Program-made: the position numbers and the translations under genes
Notes under the pieces: generated by a model
The model's database searches: none
Told to the model about the DNA's origin: nothing
Seen by the model: only the letters and a program-made list of their open reading frames with translations
Part shown: positions 9,056 through 19,902 of the stretch, piece after piece
Layout: each line of letters begins with the position of its first letter
Position numbering within the stretch: position 1 is the first letter of the stretch
From: Limnohabitans sp. Bal53
GTDB taxonomy: Bacteria > Pseudomonadota > Gammaproteobacteria > Burkholderiales > Burkholderiaceae_C
DNA: 64,000 nucleotides
Reading direction: 5' to 3'
NCBI RefSeq assembly: GCF_003063355.1
Contig: NZ_NESH01000004.1
Span: 1-64,000, forward strand

Positions 9056-10288
9056 ATGTTCAAGCCTTGGGTGCCCTTTGAATGGATTGTGGCCATCCGC
9101 TTTTTGCGTGAAGGCCGCATGCAGACGGTCTTCATTCTGGTGGGCGTGGCCATTGGGGTGGGCGTGATCGTGTTCATGTCGGCGCTGATGGAGGGCTTGC
9201 AGGGCAACTTCATTGCGCGGGTGCTCTCGGCGCAGGCGCACATTCAGCTTTTGCCGCCCCAAGAGCGCACCCGCACTTTGCACACGGCCACGCCCAGCGA
9301 GGTGAATGCCGCCATCGTGCAGCCGCCTTTGCAAAGGCTCAAGTCGATTGACCAGTGGCAGTCCTTGATCTCCACGGTGCGCGACATGCCCGATGTGACG
9401 GTGGTCTCGCCCGTGGTCGGTGGCTCGGCACTGGCGGTGCGCGGCAGTGCCAGCCGGGCGATCGGTCTGACGGGGGTGGAGCCCGAGGGGTATTTTCAGA
9501 TCGTCAAGCTGCCCGAAAAAATCGTGCGTGGCACCCCACGCCTGACGGGGCAAGACATGCTGATTGGCACCGATTTGGCCAACGACCTGGGGGTGGATGT
9601 GGGCGACAAGCTGCGCGTGACCAATGCGGCGGGACTGGCCACCACCTTGACCATCAGCGGCGTGTTTGATCTGGGCAACAAGGGGGCCAACCAGCGCATC
9701 ACCTTTGTGGCGCTGCGCACCGCCCAAAGCCTGTTGGGCTTGCTGGGCGGGGTGACCAGCATCGAAGTCACGGTGCGTGATGTGTACGCGGCCGAAGTCA
9801 TCGCCCAGCGCATTCAGGCGGTCACCGGTGTGCAGGCCGACAGCTGGATCAAGACCGGGGCACAGTTTTTTGCAGCGGTGAGTGCGCAAAGCACCGCCAA
9901 CACGGCCATCCGGTTTTTTGTGGGCCTGTCGGTGGCCTTTGGCATTGCCAGTGTGTTGGTGGTGTCGGTGGTGCAAAAGTCGCGCGAGATCGGGATCCTG
10001 CGGGCCATGGGCATTTCACGCGGGCAGGTGCTGCGCGTGTTTTTGCTGCAAGGCGGCTTGCTGGGCTGGGGTGGTGCGGTGCTGGGCTGCGTCGTGGGCG
10101 CTTTGGGGCTGGTGCTGTGGCAGCACTTGGCCTTGAATGCCGATGGCACGCCGCTCTTTGCGCTGGTGCTTGACCCGGTGATGTTTGCGGTGGCGCTCGG
10201 ACTGGCCACGCTGACAGGCCTGGCCGCGGCCTACGCACCAGCTTTGCGGGCGGCGCGTCTGGACCCGGTGGAGGCCATCCATGGCTAG
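9056..10288 (+). CDS. ABC exporter permease, FtsX/MacB domain (DevC-like)
   Basis: 410 residues with the FtsX/LolC/MacB topology: one N-terminal membrane helix ([21 protein letters not shown], about 25-45), a ~200-residue periplasmic domain, then three helices ([58 protein letters not shown]) and the terminal [15 protein letters not shown] motif typical of the family. A TTG 12 nt upstream is possible but the ATG at 9056 fits the family N-terminus. It overlaps the ATPase gene by 8 nt, so translation is probably coupled. Confidence 0.88.
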   Translation: MFKPWVPFEWIVAIRFLREGRMQTVFILVGVAIGVGVIVFMSALMEGLQGNFIARVLSAQAHIQLLPPQERTRTLHTATPSEVNAAIVQPPLQRLKSIDQWQSLISTVRDMPDVTVVSPVVGGSALAVRGSASRAIGLTGVEPEGYFQIVKLPEKIVRGTPRLTGQDMLIGTDLANDLGVDVGDKLRVTNAAGLATTLTISGVFDLGNKGANQRITFVALRTAQSLLGLLGGVTSIEVTVRDVYAAEVIAQRIQAVTGVQADSWIKTGAQFFAAVSAQSTANTAIRFFVGLSVAFGIASVLVVSVVQKSREIGILRAMGISRGQVLRVFLLQGGLLGWGGAVLGCVVGALGLVLWQHLALNADGTPLFALVLDPVMFAVALGLATLTGLAAAYAPALRAARLDPVEAIHG

Positions 10289-10973
10289 CGCGGATGTGGT
10301 GGTGCGCTTACAAGGCGTGCGCAAGGCCTTCAACGTGGGCACCGGTATCGAGACCGAGGTGCTGCACGGCATTGACTTGACGCTGAACCGGGGCGACTTT
10401 TGTGCGGTGATGGGGCCTTCGGGCTCGGGCAAGAGCACCTTGCTCAACATCATCGGTTTGCTGGACCGGCCTACTTCGGGCTTGTTGCAGATGGCGGGCG
10501 AAGAAACCACCCTGCTGGCCGACCAAGCCCTGACGCGCTTGCGGGGGCATCACATTGGCTTTGTGTTCCAGTACCACCACCTGATCTCGGCCTTTACGGC
10601 ACTTGAGAACGTGATGATGCCCCTGCTCGGCGCGGCGGGGTTCCCGAATCAGGCCATGCGTGAGCGGGCCGAAGCCTTGTTGGAGAGCGTGGGCCTCACG
10701 CCTTGGAAAAACAACATGGCGGGCAACATGAGCGGCGGGCAGCAGCAGCGTGTGTCTTTGGCGCGGGCCTTGGCCATGAACCCGGCCTTGCTCTTGGCCG
10801 ATGAACCCACCGGCAACCTGGACACGAAAAGTGCAGATGCGGTGTTTGCGCTGCTGCGCCGCATCAACCAAGAGCAGGGCACCACCGTGTTGCTGGTCAC
10901 GCACAACCCCGAGCTGGGCAGGCGCTGCGACAAGACCATCCAGGTGGTGGATGGCCTGATCCAGACGGATTGA
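10281..10973 (+). CDS. ABC exporter ATPase subunit (LolD/MacB/DevA-like)
   Basis: 230 residues. Walker [10 protein letters not shown] at 45-53, Q-loop FVFQYHHLI, signature [15 protein letters not shown] near 148, Walker B LLLADEP, D-loop and a switch histidine in LLVTHNPEL. This is the MacB/LolD class of ATPases that drive mechanotransmission-type export. Overlaps the permease by 8 nt. With the adaptor it makes a complete inner-membrane DevBCA-like exporter that would need an outer-membrane factor from elsewhere. Confidence 0.92.
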   Translation: MASADVVVRLQGVRKAFNVGTGIETEVLHGIDLTLNRGDFCAVMGPSGSGKSTLLNIIGLLDRPTSGLLQMAGEETTLLADQALTRLRGHHIGFVFQYHHLISAFTALENVMMPLLGAAGFPNQAMRERAEALLESVGLTPWKNNMAGNMSGGQQQRVSLARALAMNPALLLADEPTGNLDTKSADAVFALLRRINQEQGTTVLLVTHNPELGRRCDKTIQVVDGLIQTD

Positions 10974-11010
10974 TCCCGCCCGATGAAGCAACAGGCAAGG
11001 CATGGTTTTT

Positions 11011-11084
11011 GTGGGAGCCCACCCTGTGGGCGATGGGCGTGGAACTCACCCTGCAAGCCATCGCCCACAGGGGTGGGCTCCTAC
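11011..11084. repeat. REP-like inverted pair (REPIN) at convergent gene ends
   Basis: Two imperfect inverted arms of ~26 nt. The right arm read on the minus strand is GTAGGAGCCCACC, CCT, then GTGGGCGATGGC. Each arm is itself a hairpin, the layout of paired REP sequences. It lies between the convergent exporter ATPase and kinase genes, and the kinase stop codon TAG is part of the terminal GTAG. It may also act as a bidirectional terminator. Confidence 0.75.
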
Positions 11085-12085
11085 AAAGGGGCGCTTGCCG
11101 CTTGGCCGGCAATGGTTTGCAACTGGGCGGCGGTCAAGCGGTTACCGTGCTGGCTGACCACCGCAGCGGCTGCGCGGTTGGCCAATGCGGCGGCTTGCGC
11201 TGGGCTTTGGCCGTGGGTGATGCCGTACAAAAAGGCGCCGGCAAACATGTCGCCTGCGCCGTTGGTGTCCACCGCCTTTGTGGGCACGGCGGGCACTTCG
11301 ATGCGCTGCTGGCCTTGCACCACGATGCAGCCTTTGGGGCCCCGTGTCAGGCACACGGTTTTGGCCAAAGCCGACAACTGGCCGATGATGGTGTCCAGAT
11401 CTGTGGTGCCGCACCAGGTTTGGGCTTCTTCTTCGTTGGCAAAAAGGTAGTCCAGACCGTCGCCGATCATGGCTTCCAGGCCTTGGCGGCAGAAGTTGAT
11501 CATGCTCACATCGCTCAATGTCAGCGCGGTTTGCACTTGCTGCTCGGTGGCGATTTGGCGGCCTTGCACGGCGGCTTCCAGGCCCGTGGGCGAAGCGGCC
11601 AGGTAGCCTTCCATGTAATAAATTTTGGACTTGGCGATGTCTTGGGGGTGCAAGGCGCTGGCGTCCAATTGCGAGGTGGCGCCCAAAAAGGTGCACATGC
11701 TGCGCTCGGCGTCTGGGGTGACCAGCACCATGCAGCTGCCGGTTTGGCCAACGGTTGGGCGGGTGTGGGTGAGGTTGGTCGCCACGCCATTGGTCTGCAA
11801 GTCTTGGGAGTAGTAGGCGCCCAGCTCGTCGTCGGCTACTCGGCATGAGTAAAAAGCCTTGCCGCCCAATTGGGCCAGGGCCACCACGGTGTTGCCGGCT
11901 GAGCCGCCACCCGTACGGCGGGCATGCAGGCCTTGAACGTGTGTGAGCAGTTCAGCGCGTTGGGGGGTGTCGATCAGCGTCATGTGCCGCTTGCTCACGC
12001 CCATGGCGCTCAGCAGTTCGTCAGAGACTTCGTATTCGGTGTCGACCAAGGCGTTGCCGATGGCGTAGAGGTGGTAGTGGGACAT
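11081..12085 (-). CDS. PfkB-family nucleoside/sugar kinase, adenosine-kinase type
   Basis: 334 residues, ribokinase fold. The N-terminal YAIGNALVDTEYEV, the GGSAGNTVVALAQLGG substrate/lid region (~57-72) and the C-terminal DTNGAGDMFAGAF motif, with the catalytic Asp and anion hole, are all present. The N-terminal pattern matches the adenosine-kinase-like proteins common in proteobacteria, so nucleoside phosphorylation is likely, though substrate cannot be read from sequence. The ATG at 12085 gives the family N-terminus MSHYHLYAIGN; the open frame extends 45 nt further. Its TAG stop lies inside the REP element. Confidence 0.87.
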   Translation of the reverse strand: MSHYHLYAIGNALVDTEYEVSDELLSAMGVSKRHMTLIDTPQRAELLTHVQGLHARRTGGGSAGNTVVALAQLGGKAFYSCRVADDELGAYYSQDLQTNGVATNLTHTRPTVGQTGSCMVLVTPDAERSMCTFLGATSQLDASALHPQDIAKSKIYYMEGYLAASPTGLEAAVQGRQIATEQQVQTALTLSDVSMINFCRQGLEAMIGDGLDYLFANEEEAQTWCGTTDLDTIIGQLSALAKTVCLTRGPKGCIVVQGQQRIEVPAVPTKAVDTNGAGDMFAGAFLYGITHGQSPAQAAALANRAAAAVVSQHGNRLTAAQLQTIAGQAASAPL

Positions 12086-12228
12086 GGTGGGCGCTGAAAT
12101 TGAAAGAGGTGAGTTTACTGGCTGCACCATTCAACATGGACGGTCAAGTCGCTGCGCTCCTCGCAGTGACGGTGGTTGTGATCAGGGGGCACTGCCCATC
12201 ACCTGTGATGACGAGGCGTGCAGAACCA

Positions 12229-12390
12229 GCCGTCATCGTGAGGTACGAAGATTTGGCTGTTATGGCGAGGAACGAAGATTTGGCTGGCATGGCGAGGAAC
12301 GAAGATGTAGCCGTCATTGCGAGGAACGAAGATTTAGCCGTCATTACGAGGAGCGAATATGTAGCCGTCATTGCGAGGAACGAAGCAATC
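12229..12390 (+). repeat. Six tandem 27-bp units of the GTCATTGCGAGGAACGAAG repeat
   Basis: Contiguous 27-bp units start at 12229, 12256, 12283, 12310, 12337 and 12364. The core is GCCGTCATTGCGAGG followed by AACGAAGATTTA, with a few changes per unit. The last unit ends in GCAATC and is the left arm of a hairpin closed by 12412-12438. There are no spacers, so this is not a CRISPR. Confidence 0.9.
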
Positions 12391-12438
12391 GATGTATTGG
12401 CTGCAAGGCATGGATTGCCGCGCTTCGCTCGCAATGAC
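12366..12438. repeat. Palindromic element: left arm GTCATTGCGAGG, right arm CTCGCAATGAC
   Basis: Left arm (12366-12390) and right arm (12412-12438, ending CGCTTCGCTCGCAATGAC) are inverted and can fold into a long stem. The same arm sequence recurs inside the UvrD-family gene and polA in this window. Confidence 0.8.
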
Positions 12439-12463
12439 GGTGTTATTAAATTTGATGCACTCT

Positions 12464-12511
12464 CCCAGCCACCCAGCCACCCAGCCACCCAGCCACCCAG
12501 CCACCCAGCGT
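12464..12511 (+). repeat. 8-bp tandem repeat CCCAGCCA, about 5.6 copies
   Basis: CCCAGCCA is repeated head to tail five times plus a partial copy. Simple-sequence tract prone to slippage, lying just beyond the radC stop on the downstream side. Confidence 0.9.
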
Positions 12512-12540
12512 TTCAGCAAAGCCACGACCAGACAAGGTGG

Positions 12541-13212
12541 CTACATCAAGCCCTGCTCTGCCATCGACAGCGATTGACCTTGGCCCACGATGATGTGGTC
12601 GAGTACGCGCACATCGACCAGCGCCAATGCCGCCTTGAGGGTTTGGGTCAGGTGCTCGTCGGCGCGGCTGGGCTGGACCGAACCGTTGGGATGGTTGTGC
12701 GACAGCACCACGGCCGCGGCCTGATGGTGCAGGGCGCGCATGACCACCTCACGCGGGTAGACCGAGGTTTGGCTGAGCGTGCCGCGAAAAAGCTCCTCCA
12801 TGGCCAGCATGCGGTTTTGGTTGTCCAGAAACAGCACGGCAAAGACCTCGTGATGTTTGTGGGCCAGTTGCAACTGCAGGTATTGCTTGACCGCGCCCGG
12901 CGTGTGGAAGGCCTCGCGCTCTTTGAGGCGCTGGCTGAGTGCCCGGCGGGCCATCTCGAAGACAGCGAGCAGCTCGGCTTGCTTGGCCGGGCCCAGACCT
13001 TTGACCCTTTTGAGCGACTGCACGGTGGCGTTGAGCAAGCCGGCGATGCCGTCTTCCCCCAGCAGTTCTTCGGACAGCTGGAACACGTTTTTGCCCGCTA
13101 TGCCCGTGCGCAACAAGATGGCCAAGAGTTCCACATCGCTCAGGGCTTGCGGGCCACGGGCGAGCAGTTTTTCGCGCGGGCGCGCATCGGCTGGCAAGTC
13201 TTTGATGCTCAT
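12541..13212 (-). CDS. radC: RadC-family JAMM-domain protein
   Basis: 223 residues. An N-terminal helix-hairpin-helix region ([18 protein letters not shown], ~65-85) is followed by the JAB1/MPN-like domain with [19 protein letters not shown] and the metal-binding [14 protein letters not shown] (His-x-His...Asp). Named for DNA repair, but the biochemical function of chromosomal RadC is not settled. ATG at 13212 ([16 protein letters not shown]) is the family start. Head-to-head with fkpB, 131 bp apart. Confidence 0.92.
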   Translation of the reverse strand: MSIKDLPADARPREKLLARGPQALSDVELLAILLRTGIAGKNVFQLSEELLGEDGIAGLLNATVQSLKRVKGLGPAKQAELLAVFEMARRALSQRLKEREAFHTPGAVKQYLQLQLAHKHHEVFAVLFLDNQNRMLAMEELFRGTLSQTSVYPREVVMRALHHQAAAVVLSHNHPNGSVQPSRADEHLTQTLKAALALVDVRVLDHIIVGQGQSLSMAEQGLM

Positions 13213-13283
13213 TGGACAGCCCCTCCCTGGAGCAGCCATCGGTCACGCTTGCCCCTTTGTTGGAGCGGGTTGGCCGGGCTTTT

Positions 13284-13289
13284 TACAAT
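13284..13289 (+). promoter_or_regulatory. Candidate -10 box of fkpB-ispH
   Basis: TACAAT lies 53 nt before the fkpB ATG in the radC/fkpB divergent gap. The -35 is weak (TTGGAG, 18-nt spacing). Confidence 0.35.
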
Positions 13290-13342
13290 AGTGCTTTCTT
13301 TATGCCCGTTTGACCGCTGAGGCGGCAACCACGAAAACCCTT

Positions 13343-13785
13343 ATGTCCATTGTCGAACCTGGTTCTTTCTTGACGCTTCACTACCGCCTGGCCGGGCCGC
13401 AGGGGGACATCATCAACACCTTCAACGAAAAACCCGCCACCTTGTCGTTGGGTTCGGGCACCTTGTCGCCAGCCGTGGAGCAGCGCTTGCTGGGCCTGGC
13501 CGAAGGCACACGGGTGGTGATGGAAATTCCGGCCGGTGAGGCCTTTGGCGACCACATTGCCGACATGCAGCAGTGGGTGGCGCGCAAGCTACTCAACGAG
13601 TTGGGCGATCCGACCGAAAAATACGCGGCGGGTGATGTGGTGCAATTTCCCACACCAGATGGTCTGGGCTCTTATGCTGGAACAGTTTTGCAAGTGAACG
13701 AGGAGGGCGCGGTGTTGTTTGACTTCAACCACCCGCTGGCCGGTCAGCCTGTGACCTTTGAAGTCGAACTGATTGGGGTGCTGTG

Positions 13786-13786
<1 letters not shown>
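13343..13786 (+). CDS. fkpB: FKBP-type peptidyl-prolyl isomerase, SlpA/FkpB type
   Basis: 147 residues, cytosolic FKBP of the SlpA type with an inserted flap domain: [18 protein letters not shown] at the N-terminus, [21 protein letters not shown], and the insertion [17 protein letters not shown]. Probably a peptidyl-prolyl isomerase and chaperone. The fkpB-ispH pair is conserved in many proteobacteria. The ATG at 13343 (MSIVEPGSF) is preferred over an upstream TTG. Its TGA overlaps the ispH ATG by one base. Confidence 0.92.
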
Positions 13787-16063
<2,277 letters not shown>

Positions 16064-16097
16064 TAGAATATCGGCTTCGACAAACGACACCGAATCA

Positions 16098-16187
<90 letters not shown>

Positions 16188-16191
16188 AATC

Positions 16192-16224
16192 AACCCCGCA
16201 TGGCGCGCCATGTGGGGTTTTTTT
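16192..16224 (+). terminator. Rho-independent terminator after tRNA-Ser
   Basis: A perfect-looking stem AACCCCGCATGGC / GCCATGTGGGGTT with a tight loop is followed by a run of T. It starts 5 nt after the tRNA 3' end. Confidence 0.88.
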
Positions 16225-16301
16225 CTGGCGCAATACCCAGTAAAAAAGAAGGTGTTGAGCCCAATTTTCATGGACGCATCTGAGATGCGAAGAGAAAAAT
16301 C

Positions 16302-16472
16302 ATGAACACCAGGATCTTGATCGCCGCCATTTTGACCTTGCCTTTGTTGCAAGGATGCACGGTTTTGGCCATTGCCGATGTGGCCGCCTCGACGGTGGTT
16401 TATGGTGCAAAAACGGTGGTCAATGTGGTCGATGCCGTGACCCCCGACATCATCAACAAAGACAAAGACTGA
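16302..16472 (+). CDS. Small lipoprotein, 56 residues
   Basis: Too short for usual ORF lists. The product begins MNTRILIAAILTLPLLQGC, a signal peptide with lipobox LLQGC (Cys19), then a short Val/Ala-rich segment (TVVYGAKTVVNVVDAV) and the end DIINKDKD. It resembles the short NF038104-type lipoproteins of proteobacteria. AAGAGAAAAATC precedes the ATG, so the ribosome site is weak. Membrane-anchored by lipid; function unknown. Confidence 0.75.
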   Translation: MNTRILIAAILTLPLLQGCTVLAIADVAASTVVYGAKTVVNVVDAVTPDIINKDKD

Positions 16473-16480
16473 GGACTGGC

Positions 16481-17038
16481 TCAGCTTTTGCGGTGTTCGG
16501 CCAGATCGTTCCACACATCCTGGCGTGTGATCAGGCCATCACGCACTTCCATCCGATCAATGAAACGGATGCCCTCAAAAGACGAGCCATTGAGCCAAGT
16601 GCCTTGCAAGTTGCCGTGGCAAAACACCACCGTGGCATCGCCTTGCCAACTCTCTTCAAACTGCGCGTAGTCTTTGCGAATGGTGCTGTATCGCTGCTGC
16701 GCCCAAGAGACCAACTCGGGCAGGGTCCGCATGGTGACGCCACCCGGAAAACACATGACAAAGTCCGGGTGCAAGAAGCTTTGCGCTTTGGCCATGTCGC
16801 GCTCTTGCATGGCTTCCAAAAAAGACTTCACCACGTCTGAGGCCACTGGGTGTGCTGCGCGGCCACCACTGAACACCTTGCCGTCGCGCCGGTAGGTACT
16901 GACCTCGTTGATGAACACCGTGGTGCCCGCCTCGGGTGTTGCGATCACCGAACGCACCGCATTGGCCACGCGGTTGACCATGCGGTGCTGGGTGTCCGGG
17001 TCGTAGCCCGGCAGCAAGGTGATCGAAACAACGGGCAT
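16481..17038 (-). CDS. Tautomerase domain fused to an NTF2/SnoaL-like domain
   Basis: 185 residues. Residues 1-~60 match the 4-oxalocrotonate tautomerase superfamily: Met then Pro2 (MPVVSITLLPGYDPDTQ) and the helix RMVNRVANAVRSVI. Residues ~72-185 have a SnoaL/NTF2-like pattern (VVKSFLEAMQERDMAKAQSFL, MCFPGG, FCHGNLQGTW, EVRDGLITRQDVWNDL). The ATG at 17038 is chosen because it places the catalytic Pro at position 2. It lies 10 nt downstream of the response-regulator gene, so the two are likely co-transcribed. Substrate unknown; an enzyme acting on small keto/enol acids is possible. Confidence 0.78.
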   Translation of the reverse strand: MPVVSITLLPGYDPDTQHRMVNRVANAVRSVIATPEAGTTVFINEVSTYRRDGKVFSGGRAAHPVASDVVKSFLEAMQERDMAKAQSFLHPDFVMCFPGGVTMRTLPELVSWAQQRYSTIRKDYAQFEESWQGDATVVFCHGNLQGTWLNGSSFEGIRFIDRMEVRDGLITRQDVWNDLAEHRKS

Positions 17039-17048
17039 GAGATTTTGC

Positions 17049-17654
17049 TTAAATGCCCAACCAGCCGTTGGTACGCGCAAAGTGCAGCGCTTGTGTGCGG
17101 CTGTTGACGCCCAAGCGACGGAACAGACGCCAGAAGTGCACCTTGACCGTGTGCTCGCTGATGTCCAGTTTTTCGGCGATGTCGCGGTTGGACAGGCCCT
17201 GGTCCAGCATCAGGATCAGTTGTTTTTGACGTTTGGACAGTTTGGTGGGGCCGGCGGGCGTAGCCGCGTCTTCAATCGCGGCTTGCTCCTCGGTCACCAA
17301 AAGGTTGCGCAACGACGCGATGATTTGGGCCGGGCTGTCGGATTTTTCAATGAAGGCATCGGCGCCTGCTTCCAAGCAACGCGCCTCATACTCGCTCGCG
17401 CTGGAGCTGGTCACGACCACCAAGGGGATGTCTGGATACTTGGCCTTGAGGACCTGCACGCCCGACATGCCCAAGGTGTCTGGCAACTGCAGATCGAGGC
17501 AAAACAGTTCGGGCGCGCCATTTTTTTCAACCGTCGACTCAACCACGTTCAGTTTGTGAATCGGGATGATTTTCAGGCCTGGTTTGACACGATGGAGCAG
17601 CATGGTCAATGCGTCACGCATCAGGGGGTGGTCGTCAATGACGTAAACGGTCAT
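17049..17654 (-). CDS. NarL/LuxR-type response regulator
   Basis: 201 residues. Receiver domain with acidic pair D7-D8, phospho-acceptor D54 (CLDLQLPD) and conserved Lys in FIEKSD; then a LuxR helix-turn-helix (LSKRQKQLILMLDQGLSNRDIAEKLDISEHTVKVHFWRLF, ~140-180). No histidine kinase is in the window, so this is an orphan regulator here. It is co-directional with the tautomerase-fusion gene. Its leader holds an inverted repeat at 17671-17699. Confidence 0.92.
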   Translation of the reverse strand: MTVYVIDDHPLMRDALTMLLHRVKPGLKIIPIHKLNVVESTVEKNGAPELFCLDLQLPDTLGMSGVQVLKAKYPDIPLVVVTSSSASEYEARCLEAGADAFIEKSDSPAQIIASLRNLLVTEEQAAIEDAATPAGPTKLSKRQKQLILMLDQGLSNRDIAEKLDISEHTVKVHFWRLFRRLGVNSRTQALHFARTNGWLGI

Positions 17655-17670
17655 GTTTTAATCTCCGCGC

Positions 17671-17699
17671 TAAACTGAAAGTATGAGGATATCAGTTTA
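17671..17699. promoter_or_regulatory. Inverted repeat in the leader of the response regulator
   Basis: TAAACTGA and TCAGTTTA, perfect 8+8 arms with a 13-nt spacer, 16 nt upstream of the regulator ATG in an AT-rich patch. It could be an operator (autoregulation) or an mRNA hairpin. Confidence 0.35.
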
Positions 17700-17738
17700 A
17701 AGGGAATTTTGCTAGCTTTTTTGTTTAAAATAACAAAA

Positions 17739-19055
17739 TCATTTTTGATTTGCAGCGTAAGAAGTCATCAAAAGGTTCAAAATTTCATTCAAAGAATCCG
17801 CAGTTTCCGATGTGGTTTCAAGCACTGAATGGAGTGAGGCCAAAGCGTTCGGCCCTTCGGTTTGCAATCGGGCGATGGTTTGCCCGGCCTCTTTGGGCGA
17901 GGCAAAGCCCAGGCTTTGCAACAAAACCTGACCTTTGGCATCCACCAGCTTGAAATAAAACTGGCCGTCTTTTTCGCGGTATTGCTTGAAGCTTGGCAGT
18001 GCGTTTTTCACTTCTTTGGTCACCGACTCGGCATGACCCGAAGACAAGGCACGCAGGCCCACGGCGTGGCGCAGCTCGCGCATGAACGGCGTGGCCAATT
18101 GGCGTGCTTTATCGGCCCCGGCTAGCAAAATTTTGTCCATCTGGGCAGGGTTGTCGATGAGGGCTTGGTAATGCTCGCGCATGGGCGCGATTTCGCGGTC
18201 AATGCGCTCGAACAACATGTGCTTGGCGTCTCCCCATCCGATGCCGTCGGCATAAGCGCGGGCCATGGCCGCTGTTTCTTCGGCGCTGGCGAAGGCCTGG
18301 TAAATCTGGAACAGGGCCGAGCCTTCGGTGGCCTTGGGTTCGCCCGGCGCTTTGGAGTCGGTCACGATGGCCGAAATTTGTTTGCGCATTTGCGCTGCGG
18401 GTGCGAACAACGGGATGGTGTTGTTGTAGCTCTTGCTCATCTTGCGGCCGTCAAGACCCGGCAGCAGCGCCACCGACTCCTCGATCACGGCTTCGGGCAA
18501 GACAAAGTGCTCGCCATACAAATGGTTGAAGCTCGAAGCCATGTCGCGGGCCATTTCGATGTGCTGGATCTGGTCGCGGCCCACGGGGACTTTGTGTGCC
18601 TTGAACATCAGGATGTCCGCGCCCATGAGCACCGGGTACATGAACAGACCCGCCGTCACGTCGCTGTCCGGGTCGTGGCCGGCGGCGTTGTTTTTGTCGA
18701 CAGCGGCCTTGTAGGCGTGGGCACGGTTGAGCACGCCCTTGCCCGTCACGCAGGTCAGCAGCCAGGTGAGTTCGGGTATTTCAGGAATGTCCGACTGGCG
18801 GTAAAAGGTGACTTTGTCCGGGTCCAACCCCGAGGCGATCCAACTGGCGGCGATCTCGAGGGTGGAGCGCTGGATGCGTGCGGGCTCGTCGCACTTGATG
18901 AGCGCGTGGTAGTCGGCCAAAAAGTAAAAGCCATCGGTGCTGGTGTCGCGGCTGGCTTGTACCGTGGGACGGATGGCGCCCACGTAGTTGCCCAAGTGGG
19001 GGGTGCCGGTGGTGGTGATGCCGGTGAGAACGCGGGTGCGGGTCTTGGAGTTCAT
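17739..19055 (-). CDS. trpS: Tryptophanyl-tRNA synthetase with C-terminal extension
   Basis: 438 residues; typical bacterial TrpS is ~330-350. Class I motifs: TTGTPHLGNYVGAIRP (HIGH equivalent, ~14-29) and GRKMSKSYNN (KMSKS). The catalytic part ends near residue 350. The remaining ~85 residues include DGQFYFKLVDAKGQVLLQS and a helix KEAGQTIARLQ, which resembles a DUF1508/YegP-type domain. That extension also occurs in related betaproteobacterial TrpS as far as I recall; its role is unknown. ATG at 19055 chosen over an in-frame codon 15 nt upstream. Confidence 0.95.
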   Translation of the reverse strand: MNSKTRTRVLTGITTTGTPHLGNYVGAIRPTVQASRDTSTDGFYFLADYHALIKCDEPARIQRSTLEIAASWIASGLDPDKVTFYRQSDIPEIPELTWLLTCVTGKGVLNRAHAYKAAVDKNNAAGHDPDSDVTAGLFMYPVLMGADILMFKAHKVPVGRDQIQHIEMARDMASSFNHLYGEHFVLPEAVIEESVALLPGLDGRKMSKSYNNTIPLFAPAAQMRKQISAIVTDSKAPGEPKATEGSALFQIYQAFASAEETAAMARAYADGIGWGDAKHMLFERIDREIAPMREHYQALIDNPAQMDKILLAGADKARQLATPFMRELRHAVGLRALSSGHAESVTKEVKNALPSFKQYREKDGQFYFKLVDAKGQVLLQSLGFASPKEAGQTIARLQTEGPNALASLHSVLETTSETADSLNEILNLLMTSYAANQK

Positions 19056-19093
19056 GGGAAAAGCAGGCAATCGAAAAAATTCAGCGTCAAAAA

Positions 19094-19756
19094 TTAGCGC
19101 AACAAAGCGGCCAGTGGGCTGAGGGTGAGCTTCAAAAAGTCAAAGGTCAGGCCCATCAGGGGTTGCATCCACCAGGCGCTGATGAGGCCGGTGAGCACCA
19201 AGGCCATGACAATGAAAAAGCCCCAGGGCTCTAAGCGCGAGACCAGCACCGCCTGCCGCCAGGGCAGCACACCCACCAGAATGCGCCCGCCGTCCAGCGG
19301 CGGCAGCGGAAAGAGGTTGAAGGCGAACATGACCACATTGGTCAGCATGCCGGCCTTGCACATCTCGATGAAAAACCGCTCGGTGACGCCGCTGCCTGTG
19401 AGCACGTAAAACAGCACGCCCCACAGCAGCGCTTGCACCAGATTCGCGCCTGGCCCGGCCAGGGCGACCCAAACCATGTCGCGCTTGGGCTGGCGCAGTC
19501 GGTCAAAGCGCACGGGCACCGGTTTGGCGTAGCCAAACAAAAATGCACCACTGGTGCTGAAGTAAAGCAGCAGCGGTAGCAAGATGGTGCCCACCGGGTC
19601 GATGTGCGGGATGGGGTTGAGCGTGACACGGCCCAGCATGGACGCGGTGTTGTCACCCAGGCGCATCGCAGCGTAGCCGTGGGCAGCCTCGTGCAGTGTG
19701 ATCGCGAAGATCACCGGCAGGGCGTAAATCAAAACGGTTTGGATGAGATCGGACAT
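19094..19756 (-). CDS. Site-2 protease family M50 membrane metallopeptidase
   Basis: 220 residues, multi-pass. The zinc motif HEAAH lies in the first helices (ALPVIFAITLHEAAHGYAA, ~10-28), and the second metal site N-x-x-P-x-P-x-x-D-G is seen in FNLFPLPPLDGGRILVG. The family (Rv-type/YwhC-like, without PDZ) cleaves membrane substrates, but no substrate is known for this group. It is followed by trpS on the same strand, a common pairing in betaproteobacteria. Start: ATG 19756; a GTG 9 nt upstream is the alternative. Confidence 0.9.
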   Translation of the reverse strand: MSDLIQTVLIYALPVIFAITLHEAAHGYAAMRLGDNTASMLGRVTLNPIPHIDPVGTILLPLLLYFSTSGAFLFGYAKPVPVRFDRLRQPKRDMVWVALAGPGANLVQALLWGVLFYVLTGSGVTERFFIEMCKAGMLTNVVMFAFNLFPLPPLDGGRILVGVLPWRQAVLVSRLEPWGFFIVMALVLTGLISAWWMQPLMGLTFDFLKLTLSPLAALLR

Positions 19757-19902
19757 ATTCAGCACCCGATTGTCTCAGACCCGTCTGTGTGTTGGCGCGG
19801 GCAGGGGCTTGGGGGCCTCGAATCCTCGGAGAAAGGCTTGCGCAGCGTCTTTGTGCAGGCTTTGGCCAAGAGGACTCTGACCCTGAGCCCGGCCAGAAAT
19901 AT

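Larger units (their letters stand above)
12086..12540. other. 455-bp gene-free repeat region between the kinase and radC
   Basis: No gene is supported here. The stretch holds an inverted copy of the palindromic repeat arm near 12147-12171, a six-unit 27-bp tandem array (12229-12390), a right arm (12412-12438) and a short 8-bp tandem tract (12464-12511). Open frames crossing it exist only because the 27-bp unit has no stops. Confidence 0.85.

Noticed and set aside
12229..12390. Possible CRISPR array
   Set aside because: Units are contiguous 27-bp repeats with no unique spacers, no leader and no cas genes.
12100..13320. 406-residue plus-strand open frame over the repeats and radC
   Set aside because: It is the antisense shadow of radC joined to a stop-free tandem repeat; no start signal or family resemblance.
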